Translations under genes and position numbers: made by a program
Part shown: piece by piece, positions 12,061-23,732 of the stretch
How the letters are laid out: every line of letters begins with the position of its first letter
Numbering within the stretch: position 1 is the stretch's first letter
The notes under the pieces: model-generated
What the model saw: the letters and a program-made list of their open reading frames with translations, nothing else
Databases searched by the model: none
Told to the model about the DNA's origin: nothing
Assembly: GCA_022605955.1 (NCBI GenBank)
Contig: JAKCOZ010000041.1
Coordinates: forward strand, 3,770,501-3,834,500
DNA: 64,000 bases
Origin: Rallus limicola
Lineage: Eukaryota > Chordata > Aves > Gruiformes > Rallidae
Reading direction: 5' to 3'

Positions 12061-14030
12061 ATAAACAAAGAATAGCTTTATCAGCGAAAAAAAAGAAATC
12101 AGCAAATTAAGATCTAGATCCTATTTGCTTTTTCTTGTAGCACTAGAGCTCTAAAAGTCCCTATTTTTTTAACATATATCTTTAAATAATACTGTGCTGT
12201 GTCACAGTTGTTTTATAATTCAGTCTCTTGAGTAATTTCTTTTTCTTGTCTTGAACATGCAGTGAAACTTTGAAGAAAAATTGATCATTACTGCTAAGAC
12301 TTGTGATTCAAGTGATCTGAGGACAAGTATAAAAAAAACAGGCTTGGTGTGAAAGTTTCACTAAAAGTATTCTTAAGAGGGGGGAAAAAAAAAGATAATT
12401 GGAGAATAACAATATAAGTTTGGGTAAAAAAGGCAGGAAAGCAGATTATCTTTAGTACTGTTTTACATCACATGCAATAAAAGTGAAGCATCACCCTGGA
12501 ACAGTTCACCTAAAAATGTTAGGCCATTAAATTCTTTCTTGTTTCATCCTGATTCCCCTTGTTGTCCTCTGGCTGTCCAACTATGTTAAATAAAATACTT
12601 CAAAGAAAAGAGTCTTAAGTGTTCAACAGCTGATTTTGTTCCCAGAGGTGCTGAACTGGCAAAAGTGGAAACACATGGAGCAAATGTAATTAGCCATAAA
12701 GGGAGAATGGACTACTAGAGCATTTTAGAGCCAGAAAATAAAATAACAATGAATAGGACTGGAATATGGAGGTGAATTAAAAAGGCAAAGGAATGTCAGA
12801 GATAAATCTACAGCTTCCTAATATGTGTCTAATTTATGAAGATAAAATGATATACCTATGCATAAAAGGAAAGGCCACCTTTCTTCTGCTACTGGTTGCA
12901 AATAAGGTGTCAGATCTTTCAGTACTCCATGACAGTAAGGGCCTGCACAGCCCATTCACAGGTTTCTCATGAGGCTAAGAGTCTAGGAACCCAAGTATTT
13001 GGGATAAATCAGTATCAGAGTCATCTACCACCACATAATTTGAGAAAATTCCCTCATAAAAATACGCTCTGAAAACTGATTATTATATACCTAGTTAATA
13101 CTTAGCATTTTGTCAACTATTTTAATTTAAACTCCAAGCAGTTCTGCCATCTGTGCTCTCCTGTGTTTGCCAGGTAAGTCATGTCCCCATGAGCACAACA
13201 GAACTGGTTGTAGACAGACAGTGATTTCCATCACATACTGCCTCACTCCCAGAGACACTCAATCTTTCCCCAGCCCTTGGGTTGTTCAAGAAATATCTTC
13301 TCCTGGTCCTATACTTATTGTCACAAATGGAAATAATTGCTCTCTTGATAAAAAGTTATCCCTGCCTCAAAAACTCCCAAAGTAACCTAACCAAAAACTT
13401 GACTAGATTTAATCATTCATAAAAACACTGGTAAAGAAAACATCAGCATATCTCTTTTGGCCAAGAAAACAGCAAAGGCTCCAGGCAGAACTGGTGCCAT
13501 GCGTTCCCACTGGCAGTGCTGCAGTTCCTGCCTACCAATGGCTCAACAGGAAGAAGCAATTTATCACTTCACACCCCATATTTCACTGGGTACAGACAGG
13601 ACCATTATACATTTCAGCTGCAAAACACTGTTGATACAGTGCCACAGTGTATTAGATCTTATGTATCTTATTTATTATACATGTCCACATATTGTGATAA
13701 TTGCTTTGTATAATATCCCATGCAGGCTAATGTGAAAATCATTTCTGCTGAACAGAAATCACTTCTTTTGATTCTGTAGGGGTTTATTTTGTCAAAATTC
13801 ATGTAGTATTTAGGAAACTAATCATTGTTCAATTGTGGAGCACAAGAAGTGCAAAATTATCATAACAGAAGTGGAGAGAATGAAAAGAATGATGTATTTG
13901 AACTCATTTGTTTGATTATTAATGGTTTTTCATGTAATTTACAAGGCCTAAGCCTTGTGTGATGCAAATGTAGAGCACAAATATACCTTTGTATCTCACA
14001 GCTACTAATCAGATATGTTATATTATACTG

Positions 14031-14058
14031 TATATGTTATATACATATATAACATATA
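14031..14058. repeat. AT-rich perfect inverted repeat
   Basis: Ten-base arms TATATGTTAT and ATAACATATA flank an 8-base loop. Further imperfect ATATGTTATA and ATATAA copies surround them, so the segment from about 14013 to 14062 could extrude as a cruciform. It has no coding or tRNA-like features. Confidence 0.9.
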
Positions 14059-14541
14059 TAATATTGGTTTTGCTCTAGTTAAGCAATTTGACACAGAAAT
14101 TGGTAGCAAAAAACCTCTAAGAATATTATTTTTAAAATAGCATAAGCTCAGAGAGATTCACAAATATGTGAAAGTAATGAAAATATAATTTTACAATGTG
14201 ATGTAGTGCTCTCTCCTCAAAAAAGTAACTAAAACTTAGAAATGAAGCCTTGCTAGAAATGCTAAAATGTATTTGGAAAACTTTAGGGTTTTTTTGTAAG
14301 ACTTCACAGAGGTATCAACCACCAGAAGAAAAGGGCCCTATATTACATCAGGTCAGTTGTAGGAGAGATTCAGACTGCACGTTATCAGTGGTACTGCTGT
14401 TTACATTTCAGAGAAAACACATCGCCATTTCTAGAGTTGTGGAAAAGATATTTCAGAGATGAGCCTAGTGAAGCAATGCCTCTCTTGGTACTGGTGGTGA
14501 CCCAAATCAGAGGTAAAACAGAGCAGAATCTGAAGCTACTT

Positions 14542-14588
14542 CCTCTATAATTTACATATAAAACCCCTCTACAATTTACATATAAAAC
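14542..14588. repeat. 24-bp tandem duplication
   Basis: Two adjacent units share CTCTAYAATTTACATATAAA and differ at one central base, with a period of 24. It is a recent-looking local duplication. It also explains the repeated peptide in the minus-strand frame that crosses it. Confidence 0.9.
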
Positions 14589-15715
14589 CACACAGAGGGA
14601 TTGGTTGTAGATGTGGCTAGAAGAAAAGTGCACCTCACAGCTATAACAGTTATCTGCAGAGAAAAGAGTGAAAAAGAAGGGTGTTTGTTCCTCCCTCTGC
14701 CCCAGATTTTGTTGCACCAGCCTTCAGATACCTTCCACAGCTTTTGTTCCTCAGGATGTTTTGTAAAGTAGAACTCCACACTTGCTCAGTTGATGGATTT
14801 TGTTTCTCTGCTAGTTGAATTACCATAACAAGAGAGCAGAGCACATGCTGGAATCAGGCCAACAAGCTCAATTTGGGTGGCTTCTGCAACATATCAGCAG
14901 AAAAGAAAACACATCTCCACAGAACAATTAGGTAAAAATCAGAAGGTGATAAAATGGAAAATTAGTGTACTTAGATAGAATTTAGGACTGAATCTCTTTC
15001 CTTCCCATTAATCCAGTGATGGATTATCCCATGCTGTTCTCAACACACTTGTTTTAATTAAACAAAACTGAAGGATGGACCATGCTCATACAGTATTTCA
15101 GATCGGTACCACAATATAGCTCTGTGCCAGTATGTATCTTACCTACCTCTTCTCTTTGTACTCTAATGAGGTGATATTATTGATGAAAAGAGTGAAAAGC
15201 TCTAAACCTTTCATTTTCAAACTGGGCTGGGTTTTGGGGTTTATTTTCATAGCTTCCTTTCTGAAACTGAAACAGGTCCTGTCTTGCACTGCCTACAGAA
15301 TCTCAACAAGTAGACTAACCCAAATTGCCTTGTGGCTTCTTTCTGCTCCTTATCTGATTTTATGTTTCTGATTGATGTTCCAGGAGTTCCTAGCACATCA
15401 GGGCACTGGTCTGTGGTAGTAACTTTGAGACACAACTATAATACAAACAAAGAAGAAATGTTTAAGGATGCCTTCTATTCAATGAAAACTTAATAGCACA
15501 AAAGGTCCCAAAATAACAGATTTTTATAAGTTTTAAACATATATAATCGTTAAATTTAGGGTTTGGGGTTTTTTTCATCCTCTGAGAATGTTGCAGTTTT
15601 GCATAGCTGGGTTCTGGTGGAGAAGGGGGGCTGCAGGGTGGCTTCAGAAATAGTAATGCTTAAAATAAATTGTGTTATGAAGTCAAAAGACAGAGAAGGT
15701 TGTCAAGAATCTGTG

Positions 15716-15774
15716 GAAAAAAAACAACCCAACAACCCCCAAAATACCCCAAACCAACCAACCAAAATCCAAAC
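15716..15774. repeat. A/C-rich low-complexity tract
   Basis: The plus strand is almost entirely A and C, with blocks such as CAACCC, CCCCAAA and ACCAACCAACC. Its complement is therefore a T/G tract with several G-runs, similar in kind to the T/G tract at 47101-47226 on the other strand. It lies inside the 160-codon open frame 15563-16045 and argues against that frame being a gene. Confidence 0.9.
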
Positions 15775-17159
15775 GCCTCCTTTGCTCCCTGGCACTGGGG
15801 GTATCTGCAATAGGGCTATTCCCTGGCAAAGGGCCTCCACAACTATTTACAACTTTCTTCACTGTGTCAAACAGGGACAGCCTTCAATCTGGAGGGGAGC
15901 TTCTGAGAAAGCAAGCAAAATAATCTGGCTTAATACTTTATATTCAGCAAGACTGTATCTTACTTTCTTCCTTTTCTCTTCCATCATCTCAGGCACCTCT
16001 CTTCCTGGCCAGAAATCCACAGAATTCCTCTATTCTGAAGCCTGATTTTTGTTCAGACACCCAAGAGCCTCACCCCCTCCCACCCCTCCCCACCTTCAGA
16101 TTACAAATGCAGTGTATAAGACTATTTTAATGTTTGGTCTCTTTGAGCATAGGGTCATTGACTCATTGTGCCAGTTACTTTGTTCTTATCCTTCCAGGCA
16201 TCCTCTCTCCTCTCATTCCTTTCCAGACTAGCTCACTCCAGTCTCTGAAGAACACATCATCAGTCTACTTGTCATCTGCTCTTTTGTGAGGGTGCTCCTT
16301 TGCCATGGAAGAAAACAATTCTCTCTTCCTTTTCAAGGGCCCATCAAATGTTAACCACACAAACTCAAACAACTAGCATTCATTCAAGGGACAGTGAGGA
16401 TAAGGAGCACATGGCTCAGAAACACAACTCAGGAGCTTGGTATCCCTTCTGCAGTAAACACCCTGCATCTGTCCCTCACAAAAATGTATATGTGTAGATT
16501 TCCTTTCTTTTATCCATGTGTTCACATACTCTATGATATAGAGAGCATTTCATAAGAGCATGCAATATATCTTTGTATGACTTGGTGCCATGCATTCATT
16601 CTAACTAGGGTCTTCTAGATGCTAGCATTCTTGGACTCATCAGCCCCCAAGTTTCATTTTGCCCACCCTTCACAAAAAACATACAACAGGAATCGAGACT
16701 AAAGGTCAGCAGAATAAAGGAAAATGACCAGAGACTCAGGAAAAAAACAGCTTATGAATAGAGCTTTTAGAGACACTTACAGTAAGCAGCATCAGGAATG
16801 TAATCAGAATGCAGCTACTAATCTTGTAGCACTATAAAAGAGAATTTTTAAAAGCTACAAGAGAAAAATATTGATATTGGTTGAACAATTTTTCTTTCAC
16901 AGTTGGCTAATTGGTTTTAATGTTTTGATCAAAATAATCTAAATAAATCAAACCCCAGGCAAAAAATAAACAAACTTAAGGAAAGGAAACTTCCAGTTAG
17001 TTTTGACAGGCTGTTTCATACTGGGAAAAGCCCTGCTCATAACGGTGCATCTTTGCAACAAGAGCCCTTCCAACCTGGTTATTTCCCAGCAATGTGCTGT
17101 GCTACACTGTCTGCCTGTTAGCACTTCAATTGCATTTAAAGTTCAGATCAGATGTAGAA
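15775..17159. other. Unique DNA, nothing recognised
   Basis: I see no transposon or supported exon. The 150 bp before the CR1 copy (about 17000-17150) are somewhat less AT-rich and could be constrained, but I have no positive evidence. Confidence 0.45.
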
Positions 17160-17629
17160 CCGTTGGAAAGGGTTCAGAGGCCACATAGATGCTCAGAGGG
17201 CTGGAGCAGCTCCCCTCCGGAGAGAGGCCGAGGGAGCTGTGCTGGGTCAGCCTGGAGAAGAGAAGGCTGTGGGGGGACCTCATTGCAGCCTGCCAGTCCC
17301 TGAAGGGAGCAGAGACACAGGAGGGAATCAGCTTGTTAAAGGGCAGAGACTGGCAGGACAAGGGGGATGGAGTGAAGCTAAAGGAAGGAAGGTTTAAATT
17401 TGATATTGGGGGAAGCTCTTTGCAGAGAGAGTGGTGAGGGGCTGGAACAGGCTGCCCAGAGAGGGGGTGGGTGCCCTGTGTCTGGGGGTCTTCAAGGCCA
17501 GGTTGGCTGGGGCCCTGGGCAACCTTGTGTAGCTCCAGGCCTGGAGGTTGGTGTCCCTGCCTGTGGCAAGGGGGTTGGAGCTCTGTGACCCTTGGGGTCC
17601 CTTCCAACGCAGACCAGTCTATGATTCTA
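17160..17629 (+). mobile_element. CR1 LINE, 5'-truncated, 3'-end class X
   Basis: The plus-strand fragment begins in the ORF2 C-terminus, where the translation gives LRGLEQLPSGER and LEKRRLWGDL. It passes through a GGGTGGGTGCCCTGTGTCTG stretch and the GGCCAGGTTGGCTGGGGCCC segment, and ends in CAGACCAGTCTATGATTCT, the class X tail. It is close in sequence to 4136-4900 and 26940-27164. Frames on the minus strand (17143-17688) are antisense shadows. The coding remnant is interrupted and inactive. Confidence 0.93.
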
Positions 17630-18888
17630 CAATCAGGGTTCTGGTTCTCTTTAAAATGTCTATAGAACACAGTGCTGCTCAGTCCCATTTATTTGTGCTT
17701 ATTATCTATCACTATTATTTTGGCAGGAAAGACTCACAATTCTGCATTTGCAGATGTAGTAGATCAAAATCCCTTGAACACTCCAGTGTTTGCTCTGGGC
17801 TTATTACTCCCTGATCCTTTGGCTATCAGTAGAATTTGCTTGTTTACCGTTACTATCTCTATTTAGATCATTTATATAGATGAGAAACAGTGTGAAGTCG
17901 TACAGCTGACTCCTGGGAGGTCTCATTTGTTATCTTCTCCCAAATGAACAGCAGGTTTTACTACTGTTTGCTATTTTAAGCCAGAGCTCCACTCACACCT
18001 GTGTTCTCACATACACTTCATATAGATTTGCGTTTGAAAAGGATGAAGCTGTGATAGCTCCAAATTCAACAAAGGAGAAAAAGGTTTCTGGAGAAGAGAG
18101 AAATTTTCAACTCTGGGCCAATGACATGGAAAAGTATTTGGCTTGTACAACCTGCAAGCAGGGTGATGATACATACTAGCAAAGAGGGGGAAAAAATAGG
18201 AAAGAAAAAGGTCTGTTTGAGAACTTTCCTGTGGCCACTTCTCTGGCACACACTATTAGTGGGCACAGAAATGACCAGGTAAAGTAAAAAACTAATTCTA
18301 TTTGGACTCTAAGTACAGTTCCAGGGAACTGCATGTGAGTTACCTCTAATGTGTCAAGGTCTTTTTAGAGGTTCTCTTTGTTTATAGTTGAAGGAAGTAG
18401 TTGATTGCACAGGAGAGTTAATTAAGCTGGTTTCCAGTAGACTTCTATTTTGTGCTGGGATTTGGTTGAAATGTAATAGTGTAAACTCTGAGAATTTGAT
18501 GGAAAACTTACCATTGGGGAAGGGAAGGAGAAGAGGGACTAATTCTCAAACTGTGCAGCTATTTTTAAGAAGTGAATGTGTATGAACTATTAATAATCCA
18601 TCAGACCTGGCTGAAATAGGTTGATGCACTCAGGATGGATCTTATTCATTATACTAGATAAAAGTCAAGATTAGGTAAGACACTTTGTTAAGAAACAAGA
18701 CTCTGAAATGAAACTTAAGCAGCAATGCCACAAAACATGATGAAATCAAAGCTACTATTCTGGTCACGAGGCAACCTACCCTCTCAAAAAAAGCTTAATT
18801 TATTTTTCATGCTGACCAGATTCTCTCACCTCAACTGAGGATATTCCTACCCAGTTGAAACCTACAGTTGAAAACTCAAAAGGTCAAT
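17630..18888. other. Unique AT-rich DNA, nothing recognised
   Basis: No exon, RNA gene or named repeat was seen. Short open frames on both strands (for example 18007-18249 minus and 18388-18585 plus) have no known similarity. Confidence 0.5.
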
Positions 18889-18977
18889 ATTTACTTTCTC
18901 CCTTGTCCAGCTGATAAAGGGAGTGACAGAGCAACTTCTGTGGGCATCTGGCCTCCAGCCATGGTCAAACCACCACA
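18889..18977 (+). mobile_element. LTR 3'-end fragment of an avian endogenous retrovirus family
   Basis: The 89-bp fragment contains CTTGTCCAGCTGATAAAGG, GGGAGTGACAGAGCAAC and TGGGCATCTGGCCTCCAGCC, and stops at CAAACCACCACA. This order matches, from memory, the terminal part of a widespread neoavian LTR. The element at 59520-60440 carries the related CCTGTCCATCTG and GGAGTGACAGAG blocks. Everything 5' of it is missing. The family name cannot be fixed without a repeat library. Confidence 0.6.
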
Positions 18978-18996
18978 ATCATGAAAGGGTAACACA

Positions 18997-19400
18997 GACT
19001 CACAGACTGGTCAGGGTTGGCAGGGACCTTTGGAAATCATCCAGTCCAACCCCCTGTCAGAGCAGGATCCCCTTGAGCAGGCTGCACAAGACTGTTCAGG
19101 TGGGTTTTGGATGTGTCCTCTCTGGGCAGCCTGTCCCAGCACTCTGCCTCTCTCCCAGGAAAGAAATTCCTCTTCGTATTTAGATGGAACTTCCTAGATT
19201 CCAGTTTCTGCCAATTGCCTCTTGCCCTGTCCCTGGGCACCACTGAACAAAGACTGACACCATCCTCCTGACCCCCACCCCTCAAGTATTTATTAGCACT
19301 GGTAAGATGCCCACTCAGTCTTCTCTAGGTTAAAAAGTCCAAGGTCTCTCAACCTGCCTTTGCAAGGGAGAGGTTCTAATCCTCTCAGCATCTCTGTAGT
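18997..19400 (-). mobile_element. CR1 LINE, old copy
   Basis: The left edge, GACTCACAGACTGGTCAGG, with a CCAACCCCCTGTCAGAGCAG block, is a reverse-complement CR1 3' end. The body follows the older CR1 layout (GGGCAGCCTGTCCCAGCACT, then CTTGCCCTGTCCCTGGGCAC) and ends near the FSLEKRR-coding region. It starts only about 20 bp after the LTR end at 18977 and is followed about 70 bp later by another LTR, so this is a small stack of insertions. Confidence 0.88.
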
Positions 19401-19471
19401 ATTACTTATTCTTTTATTCTTTGTACTTTGCCATCCCAGAACAGTGTGTTTACTTTAGACTTAGGATGGCT

Positions 19472-19892
19472 GCCATGGGTTTGCCCCAGCTGGGCACCAC
19501 GCAGCCCCTCATTTACACCCCATAGCCCACCCACAGCAATGGGGGAAGAATAGGGGGACAAAGTCAAATGCTGGGGGTTGGGATAAGGACAGTTTACTGG
19601 GACAGCAATGGGAGAGGGAAATAACAACAGGTCTGACTTAGAACAGACTATAGAAAACTGGCAACACATGATACAGTTTCTCAACAAAAAGCATACAGTT
19701 CAGCATGCTCAAGACCTATCTGGAAGCCATATGATCTTGGAGCCATGCTGCCCCTCCCTGACTAGCATATTGGTATCAATACCCCTTCATATGGTATGCA
19801 ATACCCCTTTGGTTAGTTTGGGTCACTTGTCCTGGCTGTGTCCCACCCCAACCTCTTGTGAAAATTAATGTTATCCTAGATGACCCTGGACA
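19472..19892 (-). mobile_element. Solo-LTR-like remnant with internal deletion
   Basis: The terminal GGGTTTGCCCCAGCTGGGCA, the GCACCACGCAGCCCCTC block, the GGACAGTTTACTGGGACAGC block and CCTTTGGTTAGTTTGGGTCA follow, in reverse orientation, an LTR family that I recognise from neoavian genomes. The 5' LTR edge appears at the right as AAAATTAATGTTATCCTAG. Compared with the related copy at 46030-46340, roughly 190 bp between the TGTCCCACCCCAACC block and this edge are absent, so part of U3 is deleted. No retroviral internal genes flank it. Confidence 0.65.
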
Positions 19893-22800
19893 ATGGCTAA
19901 GCATAGAGGCTTTTTTTTTTGTTTTAATAGTAAAAATTTCTGAGTTTCCCCCTTCTAAATTTAATTCTACCCAATTTTAGAGGACTGGAAGAAAGAACTT
20001 TGTGAACAGAATTGGACTTACTGGTACTCTCCATTGAAACAGCTTTGGTGAAATTAATGAGGTAAGGAAGAACAGCATTTCTTAGACTGCTGCCAGGCAC
20101 TCAGGTGTGAGGCTAGCTGGTGAGCACACTCCAGAACAGCAGAATTGAAGAAAGGAGAATCCCCATAATTTGTGTTCAATATTTGCCAGTCAAGGGTCTA
20201 CAGAAGAGGCAGGTCTTGGCTTATATGGCCCCCTGTTGTGACTGTGCATGAGATAAAACTTTACCTCCATGAGTTTTAACTAGTGAAATAATGAAGAAGC
20301 CTGCCATATACAAAAATCTTAGCTTAAAAGAAACCCTTGATGTCCAACTGGGCATCCATCTTCAGTGCAAATAAGCAGCTTCCACCCTTAAATATATTAC
20401 GTTGAGCCAACTGTCAGTCACAAAAACATCTGCCATTGTGGAAAGTGGATTACAGTACTAAAAGATCCCTCTTTTTTTTGTGGTGAAATATAAATCACAG
20501 CACTAGCACTAATACTGCCCTGAATTTTCTCTATCAAAAATGCCTTTTCCTTTATGCAGCTCTTCTTTCCTCAGTCTTTATACTCCTCACAGCAAGGGTT
20601 ATGTCAGCCCTTTGTATTGTTATGGAGAGAAAAACATTGAAAGTGAATCACATACACCTCCAGGAGTGTCTTTTTCTTCTGCACCTTTATTAAATTGTTA
20701 CTGAAGACCTGCACACACTTCTTTTCTGTCACAGTGCTGGACTTTTCAAAAAGTATTTCAGCAACCTAAACAGGGATATTGTTTGCAAACCCTGGATAAG
20801 TAGATGATAACAGGTCTCAAGATATTTTTAAAGCATAAGAGACTCTTAGAAGATTGACTATCTCCTGCACACCAGAAGCCCTGTAAATATTATAAAACAC
20901 TAAATGGTGCTTGAGACACATGAAGTGCAAACTTTGTGGCCCATGGGCCCAAAGTCTCTGGTGCTCCTTTCTAACTTTGTTACTGTTTAGAGAGCTTCAG
21001 CTCAGTTGTGGAACCTTAAGATATACCAAGATGTTATCTTCTGATCTCTGTTTAAAGACTGTCTAATATTTGTAGTGCAGTCCCATTGTATGACAAGGAT
21101 TCCCCTAACCTTTCAGTACTTGAACCCAAACGTGGGAACTGACTCTTTTCCTAATATCCTAAAAATATTGTAGGAAAATACAATGGAGTCTCTGTAAAAG
21201 GCAGCAATGGCCAATACTCTAGAGCCTGACAAATCTCTGCAGTTACTGGTGAAAAGTGTGAACAAGTTCTATCCAGAAGAAGTACATGTATTGTGGTCAG
21301 TCCTTTGTTTGTTTTAAACTCTTCTCTGTGGATAAAGCAAAGAGATGGCAGGCTACAAAGCTTTCAGACAGCGTATGTCACCAGGACAAGGAGGAAAGAC
21401 TCGGCTTCACAACTTCTTAGGGCAAGGATGAGCACTGCAAGCTGACTGCAGTGCTTTCTGCAGCATACCATGACTGACTTGAAATCGTTACTGAAAGCCA
21501 TGCCACTACTATTGACTTTGCAATAACTCCATGTCTCAGCATTGGTACAACAGCAGCCTGGATCGACAAATAGTAGCTAAAACTGGGTCTGGGCTTTCTA
21601 TTTATCGGTCTTTGTTAATTGCATTTCTACTTTCTTTATCACATTTGCTTCTAAACACTCAGCAGCACAAAGGATGCTGACAGGGCAAGTAAGTTTTGTC
21701 CTAAGTTTGTGCACAAGACTCTCAAATAAGACTCCAGGCTGGATGCCACGTTATAAAGGTACTTTTACTATGGGAGTAGAAAAACAAAGCAGTGCAAGTC
21801 TTGGCAATGATCCTAAGTATGTAAGGAGGAGAGACAGCAAGTGCCTCCAGGGACACACTGATATACGGAGTCAACTTCAAAAGCCTGTGTTCCTCCCACT
21901 GCTAGAAGTGGTGCTGTGTTGACTCACAGCATATTACGCAGTCACAAGGGGATTCATCTTGCCTAATCTCAAGTGCTCAGAAAGTAGATGTTGACATTTC
22001 AGTTAGTTAACCTTGTATAACCAGTGGAAGTCAACTGACACTTCTGCTAGAATGTGGATCATCTTGTCCAAAGAGGGACTTCTAAAATAGGTCAGAGGAA
22101 TCACAGCCTAAAAGCAATGATTCTTCTCCATTTTCTGTGAAGAACTCTGAATGAGAAGATGCTTTGAGAGGTGCAAGGGCTGTCTGAACAATGAAACAGA
22201 AACTGGAAATTCAAGGTGTCAAGCCTATTTACATTAATAACTAAACTAGACTATTTTCCATACACCAAAGGGTATGGAACAGCACAATCCTAATGTTACC
22301 TCAGTTTGTCATTCTGCAACTTCCATGTGACATACAAACACACCAGCCCAGGACACGTGTGTCACGGAGCAGAGAACAGCCTCCCAACCTCACATGGTTG
22401 TCTCAGAAAAAGAAAAAAACCTCCATTCCACGTCTTGCTCCTTTTCCACCCACCAGTCCCAGTATAGCTACAGTAACCACCCATGTGTAAGAGTACAAGA
22501 AAACTGCTCTTAGAGATCACAAAGCCTGACTGCCAAGAATAGGGCAAATCTGTGACTGCATGCTTCTGTTTCTAAGTATTCATATCAAATCTAAAAGTGT
22601 TTCACGATACCACAGCTTCTCTCAGCAGAAATTTGCAGTTTGAATCTCCACTGCCATACCTTTTGTGCACTTGTTCCTACCTGCACTAAACACAATGTCT
22701 GCTCCTCCGCTGTATAGCTGCACATGAACACTTGAGCTGGTGAAGAAGAGGGCCTTCAAGATCCAAGGGGGCTGTGAAATTGTATTTCAATATATATTGT

Positions 22801-23191
22801 CTCTTCTAAATTGGATCAAATCTGTTTCTGCTGAAAAGTGCATCACTTACTAACTACTTTGACACCTGAACAGACTATTCAATAAAGTCTGCTGAGGTAA
22901 AAATCCTAAGCTATGTGTTATACCATCAAGAACATTCCTGAGTAGGTAGAAGTGTGTTGTTGTTTGATTTTATCAGTTAAAAAAAAAAAATAATTGAGAG
23001 GAGAACATAATTTCTAATAGCCCCAGAGCCACAGTGGGCTAATATGTCCAGGGTTGATTCAGATGCTGCCTACTAAATCCTCAAAAAGTTCTGCTGTTCC
23101 CTCTGCCCGAAATCAGAGTGCAGTTTTGTGGCAATTGTAGGGGGGAAGCATTTCTCATGGAATTTTCTGTCTTTTGGAAAGTGTTATAGGT
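19893..23191. other. Unique AT-rich DNA, nothing recognised
   Basis: About 3.3 kb with no transposon or exon I can support. It includes a T10 run near 19910 and an A-run at 22979-22990. The open frames at 21674-21922 and 22293-22490 show no known domain. Confidence 0.5.
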
Positions 23192-23732
23192 ATCACAGGA
23201 TCACAAGTTTGGAAAAGACCTTTAAGAGCATCAAGTCCAACCATTCCCATCCTAAGCTGAACCAGATCCCTGAGCACCTCATCTCCCCAGCTGTTAAACA
23301 CACCCAGGGAAGGGGACTCAGCCCCTCCCTGGGCAGCCTGGGCCAGGCCCTGATAACTCTGCCAGGGAAGAACTTTGCCCTCCCATCTGCTCTGACCCTG
23401 CCCTGGCCCAGCTTGAGCCCATTGCCCCTTGGCCCAGCTCCTGTCCCCTGGCTGAAGAGACCAGCGCCCACCTCTCTGCACCCTCCTGGCAGGGCAGGGG
23501 AGGTGGGGAGAAGGTCTCCCCTCAGCCTCCTCTTCTCCAGGATCAACACCCCCAGCTCCCTCAGCTGCTCCTCAGAGGATTTGCCCTCCAGCCCCTTCCC
23601 CAGCCTGATTGCCCTTCTCTGGACTCACTCCAGGACCTCCATATCCTTCTGATGGGGAGGAGCCCAGAACTGGACCCAGCACTCCAGGTGCAGCCTCCCC
23701 AGTGCCCAGTCCAGGGGCACAATCCCCTCCCG
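23192..23732 (-). mobile_element. CR1 LINE, 5'-truncated, 3'-end class Z
   Basis: This minus-strand copy has its 3' end on the left (ATCACAGGATCACAAGTTTG). It aligns almost base for base, in reverse complement, with the plus copies at 2206-2563 and 40410-40780, and extends about 180 bp further 5' than either. That extra part encodes [20 protein letters not shown] on the minus strand, typical of CR1 ORF2. The plus-strand open frame of 174 codons that covers it (23128-23652) is antisense. Confidence 0.93.

Larger units (their letters stand above)
12061..15715. other. Unique AT-rich DNA with small local repeats
   Basis: No exon or transposon was recognised. The stretch includes an AT-rich inverted repeat at 14031-14058 and a 24-bp tandem pair at 14542-14588. 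Overlapping open frames at 13457-13735 and 14385-14844 show no known domain and are treated as chance. Confidence 0.5.

Noticed and set aside
15563..16045. 160-codon plus-strand open frame
   Set aside because: It runs through an A/C-rich low-complexity tract that yields an N/P/Q/T-rich peptide. No known domain or splice context was found.
23128..23652. 174-codon plus-strand open frame
   Set aside because: It is antisense to the class Z CR1 at 23192-23732; the same peptide appears antisense to 2206-2563 and 40410-40780.
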